DNA from: Timburyella sp030842085
Lineage (GTDB): Bacteria; Bacillota; Clostridia; Oscillospirales; Acutalibacteraceae
Assembly: GCA_030842085.1 (NCBI GenBank)
Contig: JAUUSE010000064.1
Span: 1-9,409, forward strand
Direction: 5' to 3'
Length of the DNA stretch: 9,409 nucleotides
The stretch's first letter is position 1. Each line of letters opens with the position of its first letter. Positions 6,364 to 9,409 of the stretch are shown here, one piece after another. The position numbers were made by a program, and so were the translations under genes. The notes under the pieces were generated by a model that saw only the letters and a program-made list of their open reading frames with translations, was not told the DNA's origin and did not search any database.

Positions 6364-6831
6364 TTATTCTATAAGTACGGCGGCATATGATGATATTCCC
6401 TGCATGTTCCCTGTAAAGCCAAGCCCCTCTTCTGTCGTTGCTTTAACATTTACACAGTCTATATCTATATCGCAGGCGAGAGCAATATTGCTGCGCATTT
6501 TCTCTATAAACGGAGCTAACTTCGGGCGCTGGGCGGTTACGCAGGCATCTATGTTTGATATTTTGTACCCTTTTTCCCTTACCATTCGGCAAACAATTTT
6601 CAGCAGCTCCACGCTGTCCGCGCCGCTGTATTTTTCGTCACTGTCCGGAAAATGACGTCCTATATCGCCAAGAGCGGCGGCGCCGAGCAGCGCATCGGAA
6701 ATTGAGTGCAGCAGCACGTCGGCGTCGGAATGCCCCAGCAGACCGAGCTCAAAGGGTATATCAACTCCGCCTATTATAAGTTTTCTGCCCTTGCACAGCT
6801 TATGTACATCATATCCAAATCCTATTCTCAA
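6364..6831 (-). CDS. ispF: 2-C-methyl-D-erythritol 2,4-cyclodiphosphate synthase
   Basis: IspF makes the cyclic diphosphate intermediate of the MEP pathway to isoprenoid precursors, releasing CMP. The 155-residue length is normal for the family. Visible motifs are GYDVHKL at 6-12 (Asp8 and His10 bind the metal), GHSDADVLLHSISDALLG at 33-50 (His42 is the third metal ligand), GDIGRHFPDSD at 55-65, and VNVKATTEEGLGFTG at 127-141 (CDP binding and the family signature). The start is TTG at 6831, giving the usual MRIGFGYDVH beginning; GGAGG lies 9 bases upstream and no in-frame ATG is closer. It follows ispD by 161 bases, a wide gap for an operon pair, in which I see no clear terminator. Trimeric cytosolic enzyme. 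Confidence 0.97.
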   Translation of the reverse strand: MRIGFGYDVHKLCKGRKLIIGGVDIPFELGLLGHSDADVLLHSISDALLGAAALGDIGRHFPDSDEKYSGADSVELLKIVCRMVREKGYKISNIDACVTAQRPKLAPFIEKMRSNIALACDIDIDCVNVKATTEEGLGFTGNMQGISSYAAVLIE

Positions 6832-6992
6832 TTATATTAACCTCCGAAATTTATAAAAATATGCCGACTTAATATAAAAATGCTTAATTGAAAATCATTT
6901 GTGCAGTCAAATTAAAAACATTATGTAAACTCTTCTCCGGCACAACATTCTGCAATAAATAAAAGCTGAACTACACTGTGCACATATCTTTT

Positions 6993-7730
6993 TCAGTCAG
7001 ATTTTTTAATCAGCATAGCCTCTGCGACGGCGATGTCCTCCGGTGTGGTGATTTTAATGTTTTTATAGTCGCCCTCAACGATTTTTACTTCTCTTCCAGT
7101 CTCCTCGACAAGCGAGCAGTCGTCGGTTGCCGCCGAGCCCACGCTGCATGCTCTGTTAATAACTGGTAAAAAGATATCCGCCTTTATCACCTGCGGCGTC
7201 TGCACTGCTATAAGCTCATCTCTTTTAAGAGTATCGAGCACAAAAAGCTCTTTATTAACTCGTTTTACTGTGTCCTTAAGCGGCACCCCCGGCGCAGCAG
7301 CGCCGTATATCCTCGCGGCGGATACTGTCCTTTTTATTACCTCACTGCTTATAAGCGGCCTCGCGCCGTCGTGTATAGCGAAATAGTCGCTGCCGTCAGC
7401 CGCTTTCACTGCCGTCAGCACCGATTCCATTCGTGTCTCTCCGCCCTGCACTATGTCGGTAAGTTTTGATATATTATACTCACCGCACAATTTTTCAACA
7501 TCGGCAATGCTTTCTTTTGCAGCGGATACAATAATTTTATCAATATTGCAGCTCTTTTCAAACGCCAGCAGCGTCCGTGCAAGCACAGGTATACCAAGAA
7601 GCGGCGCAAACAGCTTGTTTATCCCCTTCATCCGCGACGACGAACCGGCGGCAACTATTAGCGCAGCTACGCTTCCGCTTTCATCCACAACGCTGTAATC
7701 AAGCTTAAATTCGGCTACTGTATCAGGCAT
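6993..7730 (-). CDS. ispD: 2-C-methyl-D-erythritol 4-phosphate cytidylyltransferase
   Basis: IspD joins CTP and MEP to form CDP-methylerythritol, the third step of the MEP isoprenoid pathway. The 245-residue protein has the nucleotidyltransferase loop VAALIVAAGSSSRMKGINK at 21-39, with Arg33 and Lys39 in the usual catalytic places. It also has IHDGARPLIS at 119-128, AVQTPQ at 175-180, TDDCSLVE at 202-209, and NIKITTPED at 224-232. ATG at 7730 is chosen because GGAAG lies 8 bases upstream; an in-frame ATG at 7745 has no such site. Either start leaves about 20 extra residues (PDTVAEFKLDYSVVDESGS) before the first strand, longer than most IspD proteins. A strong promoter at 7812-7840 serves it. 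ispF, two steps on, follows. Confidence 0.96.
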   Translation of the reverse strand: MPDTVAEFKLDYSVVDESGSVAALIVAAGSSSRMKGINKLFAPLLGIPVLARTLLAFEKSCNIDKIIVSAAKESIADVEKLCGEYNISKLTDIVQGGETRMESVLTAVKAADGSDYFAIHDGARPLISSEVIKRTVSAARIYGAAAPGVPLKDTVKRVNKELFVLDTLKRDELIAVQTPQVIKADIFLPVINRACSVGSAATDDCSLVEETGREVKIVEGDYKNIKITTPEDIAVAEAMLIKKSD

Positions 7731-7811
7731 TAATAAAACTTCCATTCATATTAGTGTAATTTCAAATCTCTAAAAACTGAGCAATCAAAATTTATATACA
7801 TATTTAATAAT

Positions 7812-7840
7812 ATTATATATTCCACAAATATTTATTTCAA
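7812..7840 (-). promoter_or_regulatory. Sigma-A promoter of ispD
   Basis: Minus strand: -35 TTGAAA (7840-7835), exactly 17 bases, -10 TATAAT (7817-7812). The transcript would start near 7805, about 75 bases before the ATG. The -35 box is the left arm of the inverted repeat at 7833-7860. Confidence 0.7.
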
Positions 7841-7860
7841 TATGCTGCCGCATTGAAATA
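7833..7860. repeat. Inverted repeat holding both divergent -35 boxes
   Basis: TATTTCAAT (7833-7841) and ATTGAAATA (7852-7860) are perfect 9-bp inverted arms around a 10-base centre (ATGCTGCCGC). Each arm contains a TTGAAA -35 box, one for ispD leftward and one for pdxK rightward. The symmetry extends beyond the six-base boxes, so it may also be a binding site for a regulator acting on both genes. Confidence 0.6.
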
Positions 7861-7881
7861 GGAAATTTGCTGTGTTATAAT
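7853..7881 (+). promoter_or_regulatory. Sigma-A promoter of pdxK
   Basis: Plus strand: -35 TTGAAA (7853-7858), exactly 17 bases, -10 TATAAT (7876-7881). Transcription would start near 7888 and leave a leader of about 158 bases before the ATG at 8046. The two divergent -35 boxes are 12 bases apart, so two polymerases are unlikely to bind at once. Confidence 0.7.
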
Positions 7882-7925
7882 AATTGAGCAAAATCTAAAA
7901 AGCTTATTTTATGCATATTAATGCG

Positions 7926-7952
7926 GCATTGATTTTTCAATGCTCATTTTTT
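7926..7952 (+). terminator. Terminator-like hairpin in the pdxK leader (possible attenuator)
   Basis: GCATTGA (7926-7932), loop TTTT and TCAATGC (7937-7943) form a perfect 7-bp stem, followed after TCA by six T residues (7947-7952). It lies about 38 bases past the predicted start of the pdxK transcript and about 95 bases before its start codon, so it could cut short pdxK transcription. The stem is AT-rich and short, so as a terminator it is weak. Confidence 0.45.
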
Positions 7953-8033
7953 ACTTGTATAAACTATGCAGACTGGCATTTTAATAAACGACTGTAGATT
8001 TTGTCAAATTATAAGTTTAATTTTAAATGTTTT

Positions 8034-8038
8034 GGAGG
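8034..8038 (+). promoter_or_regulatory. Ribosome binding site that fixes the pdxK start
   Basis: GGAGG lies 7 bases before the ATG at 8046. It falls inside the longer reading frame that begins at 8001, which has no ribosome binding site, so the ATG at 8046 is the real start. Confidence 0.85.
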
Positions 8039-8045
8039 CAAAAAA

Positions 8046-8879
8046 ATGAACGATTTAAAGCGCGTAGCCGCTATACATGATATATCGGGCTATGGAAAAT
8101 GCTCGCTTACAGTGGTAATGCCGGTAATGTCGGCAATGGGAATTGAGGTATGTCCTGTACCCACCGCACTTCTTTCCACTCATACCGCCGGATTTACGGG
8201 ATATACTTTTAACGATTTAACGGACGATATGGAGGGATTTTTAAATCACTGGAAAACCCTCGACTTAAATATAGACTGCATATACAGCGGATTTTTAGGC
8301 TCTGAGCGGCAGATTGACATAGTATGTAAGTATATAGACACATTTAAAAATGCCATAGTAGCCGTAGATCCGGTAATGGGCGACAACGGCAAAATCTACG
8401 CTACTTATAACGAAGAAATGTGCCGTGGGATGAGACTGCTTGCCAGCCGTGCCAATATAGTGGTTCCAAATCTCACAGAGGCCGCATATATTTTAGAGGA
8501 AAAATATCCAGAAAGCGGCACACTTGATAAGGCATCAGCGCTAGAGTGGCTTAAAAAGCTGTGCGATATGGGTCCGGACACGGCAGTACTCACAGGTCTT
8601 ACCGACGGTGAAGATATTTTTAATGCGGGATATCAGAAAGCGACCGGCGAGCTTACAATATCAAAATGCAAGAAAATACCAGGCAATTTTCATGGCACCG
8701 GCGACCTTTATTCATCCATTCTTATAGGTTGCCTTATGAAAGGCGATAATCTTAAGTCTGCACTCGACAAGGCTACGGAATTTGTTTACATCTGCGCTAA
8801 GGATGCGCACGATATTAATCTTCCGACAAATCTCGGCGTAAGATTTGAAAAGTATATGAAAGAGCTTGTGCAGTTTTAG
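8046..8879 (+). CDS. pdxK: Pyridoxal/pyridoxamine kinase (ribokinase fold)
   Basis: This enzyme phosphorylates pyridoxal, pyridoxamine or pyridoxine with ATP in the vitamin B6 salvage pathway, giving PLP or its relatives. The 277-residue protein begins KRVAAIHDISGYGKCSLTVV, typical of the clostridial 'pyridoxamine kinase' group. It has STHTAGF at 44-50 and GFTGYTFNDL-like substrate lid residues, IYSGFLGS at 79-86, VDPVMGDNGKIY at 107-118, and VVPNLTEAAYIL at 139-150 (nucleotide side). HGTGDLYSS at 216-224 forms the anion hole, with Asp220 as the catalytic base. The length is normal. It is the only plus-strand gene and stands alone. It is divergent from ispD, sharing the mirror-image promoter region, and has a long leader with a hairpin. 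Related kinases (ThiD, PdxY) share the fold; the motifs favour B6 over HMP kinase, but the exact vitamer is uncertain. Confidence 0.93.
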   Translation: MNDLKRVAAIHDISGYGKCSLTVVMPVMSAMGIEVCPVPTALLSTHTAGFTGYTFNDLTDDMEGFLNHWKTLDLNIDCIYSGFLGSERQIDIVCKYIDTFKNAIVAVDPVMGDNGKIYATYNEEMCRGMRLLASRANIVVPNLTEAAYILEEKYPESGTLDKASALEWLKKLCDMGPDTAVLTGLTDGEDIFNAGYQKATGELTISKCKKIPGNFHGTGDLYSSILIGCLMKGDNLKSALDKATEFVYICAKDAHDINLPTNLGVRFEKYMKELVQF

Positions 8880-8935
8880 TATTGTGTATTGATGCTATGA
8901 GCTGAATTAAACACTTTATCACAGAAAAGGCTTAT

Positions 8936-9031
8936 ATGAAATATAATATTATCTTTTTGGCAGAACTAATATCTTTCTTTGCTAGATACTATAACTTATA
9001 TCTTAGTTTGCGCTGTAAAATAAATATTTAA
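8936..9031 (+). CDS. Possible 31-residue hydrophobic peptide
   Basis: ATG at 8936 follows AAAAGG by about 5 bases and opens 31 codons (MKYNIIFLAELISFFARYYN, then a basic end LRCKINI). The first 17 residues could cross a membrane. It is not recognised, the stretch is AT-rich and frames of this length arise by chance, so this is only a candidate. It is 56 bases downstream of pdxK. Confidence 0.2.
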   Translation: MKYNIIFLAELISFFARYYNLYLSLRCKINI

Positions 9032-9094
9032 ATGGTTAAAAGCCGGTTGCAATAACTGAAGTATGGCAAAATTTTTAGTGCATAAAATCTGCAT
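8996..9094 (-). CDS. Possible 32-residue peptide, antisense to the neighbouring mini-ORF
   Basis: Minus strand: GAGGT followed 6 bases later by ATG at 9094, a good start signal, opening 32 codons (MQILCTKNFAILQLLQPAFN and on to a TAA). It lies inside the long hairpin at 9041-9124 and its 3' part overlaps the plus-strand mini-ORF. No promoter was recognised. It resembles no family I know; confidence rests only on the ribosome binding site. Confidence 0.2.
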   Translation of the reverse strand: MQILCTKNFAILQLLQPAFNHLNIYFTAQTKI

Positions 9095-9133
9095 TATCTT
9101 ACCTCAGCTAACAGTAAACCGGCTGTATTTTTT
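9041..9133 (+). terminator. Long imperfect hairpin ending in a T tract (pdxK terminator or small RNA)
   Basis: AGCCGGTT (9041-9048) pairs with AACCGGCT (9117-9124), followed by GTATTTTTT. Inside, CTGAAGTA (9057-9064) pairs with TACCTCAG with one mismatch, and AGTGCA pairs with TGCATT around a 7-base loop, so the whole 84 bases can fold into one broken hairpin. It may end the pdxK transcript 160 bases past the stop codon, or be the 3' end of a separate RNA. Confidence 0.5.
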
Positions 9134-9313
9134 AGTTTATCGGCTTTAAAGTAATGAATAATGATTAATATTAAACATACTTATTAACGCAATAATAATC
9201 GGTGTAGGATTATAACCATATTTGTCATAATGGCTAACAACGGTCTTTCTATAAAATATGATTTTTTCATTGTTTTTAAAATGCCATAATATTTAAAATT
9301 TATTATAATGCAG

Positions 9314-9340
9314 AAAAGCACGCATATATTGCGTGCTTTT
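9314..9340. terminator. Strong intrinsic terminator hairpin
   Basis: AAAAGCACGCA (9314-9324), loop TATAT and TGCGTGCTTTT (9330-9340) form a perfect 11-bp stem. The A and T ends of the stem give a T tract on either strand, so it could work both ways. It probably separates the pdxK region from the gene starting at the right edge. Confidence 0.75.
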
Positions 9341-9356
9341 AATTAATAAATATAAT
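9329..9356 (+). promoter_or_regulatory. Possible promoter of the gene at the right edge
   Basis: TTGCGT (9329-9334), 16 bases, TATAAT (9351-9356). The -10 is perfect and the -35 poor, and the -35 overlaps the terminator stem. It would start transcription near 9363, about 42 bases before the ATG at 9405. Confidence 0.35.
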
Positions 9357-9404
9357 GGCAGTGTGAAACTTTTTCTGTAAATATGTAATTGAAGAGGTTC
9401 TTCT

Positions 9405-9409
9405 ATGGT
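9405..9409 (+). CDS. Start of a gene cut by the window edge
   Basis: GAAGAGG (9391-9397) lies 7 bases before an ATG at 9405, at the right distance for a ribosome binding site, and a promoter-like site lies upstream. Only the start codon and two more bases are in the window, so nothing can be said about the product. Confidence 0.4.

Larger units (their letters stand above)
8880..9404. other. Gene-poor stretch after pdxK
   Basis: These 525 bases hold no recognised gene. They contain two mini-ORFs on opposite strands (8936-9031 and 8996-9094), a long imperfect hairpin with a T tract (9041-9133), about 170 very AT-rich bases in which I see nothing (9134-9310), a strong hairpin terminator (9314-9340) and a possible promoter for a gene that begins at the right edge. 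Confidence 0.6.

Noticed and set aside
7846..7928. TGCCGCATT pairing with AATGCGGCA as an RNA antiterminator
   Set aside because: The left partner (7846-7854) lies upstream of the predicted pdxK transcription start, so it would not be in the same RNA. I kept it only as a DNA repeat.
8001..8045. Longer pdxK starting at 8001
   Set aside because: The extra residues span the GGAGG ribosome binding site of the ATG at 8046 and have no site of their own.
9041..9124. Integron attC site or known riboswitch class
   Set aside because: The arm sequences do not match attC core sites, and I could not recognise conserved bases of any named riboswitch.

Overview
The window looks like a chromosomal segment of a low-to-medium GC Gram-positive anaerobe of the Clostridia type. 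The reasons are AT-rich spacers, strong GGAGG-type ribosome binding sites, frequent TTG starts, a cdaA-cdaR pair, a RecD2-type helicase, the MEP isoprenoid genes ispD and ispF, and a DUF3343 protein next to a class V aminotransferase. This is inferred from gene content; no search was run. All recognised genes read on the minus strand except the pyridoxal/pyridoxamine kinase near the right end.

From right to left on the minus strand there are three blocks. (1) ispD (7730-6993), ispF (6831-6364) and the fluoride channel gene crcB/fluC (6269-5895), starting from a near-consensus promoter at 7812-7840 and ending at a hairpin terminator at 5751-5782. (2) A two-gene unit encoding a DUF3343 small protein and a cysteine-desulfurase-like PLP enzyme (5347-3966). 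Its two reading frames overlap by 4 bases and it is closed by a bidirectional terminator at 3925-3959. (3) cdaA (3842-2847) and cdaR (2860-1580), which overlap by 14 bases and make and regulate cyclic di-AMP. They are followed by an unknown 116-residue membrane-anchored protein (1464-1114) and the N-terminal 366 residues of a RecD2 helicase (1099 to the window edge).

On the plus strand, pdxK (8046-8879) is transcribed away from ispD. The two promoters lie back to back, and their TTGAAA -35 boxes form the arms of a 9-bp inverted repeat. The pdxK leader holds a terminator-like hairpin.

Two long gene-poor stretches remain. 5351-5894 holds a terminator, a run of short palindromes and promoter-like sites on both strands. 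8880-9404 holds two overlapping opposite-strand mini-ORFs, an imperfect long hairpin with a T tract, a strong terminator, and a likely gene start cut by the right edge. I see no mobile element, CRISPR array, tRNA or rRNA. The genes themselves are ordinary housekeeping genes. The most unusual material is regulatory: the mirror-image divergent promoter, the possible RNA switches in leaders, and the unknown protein between cdaR and recD2.
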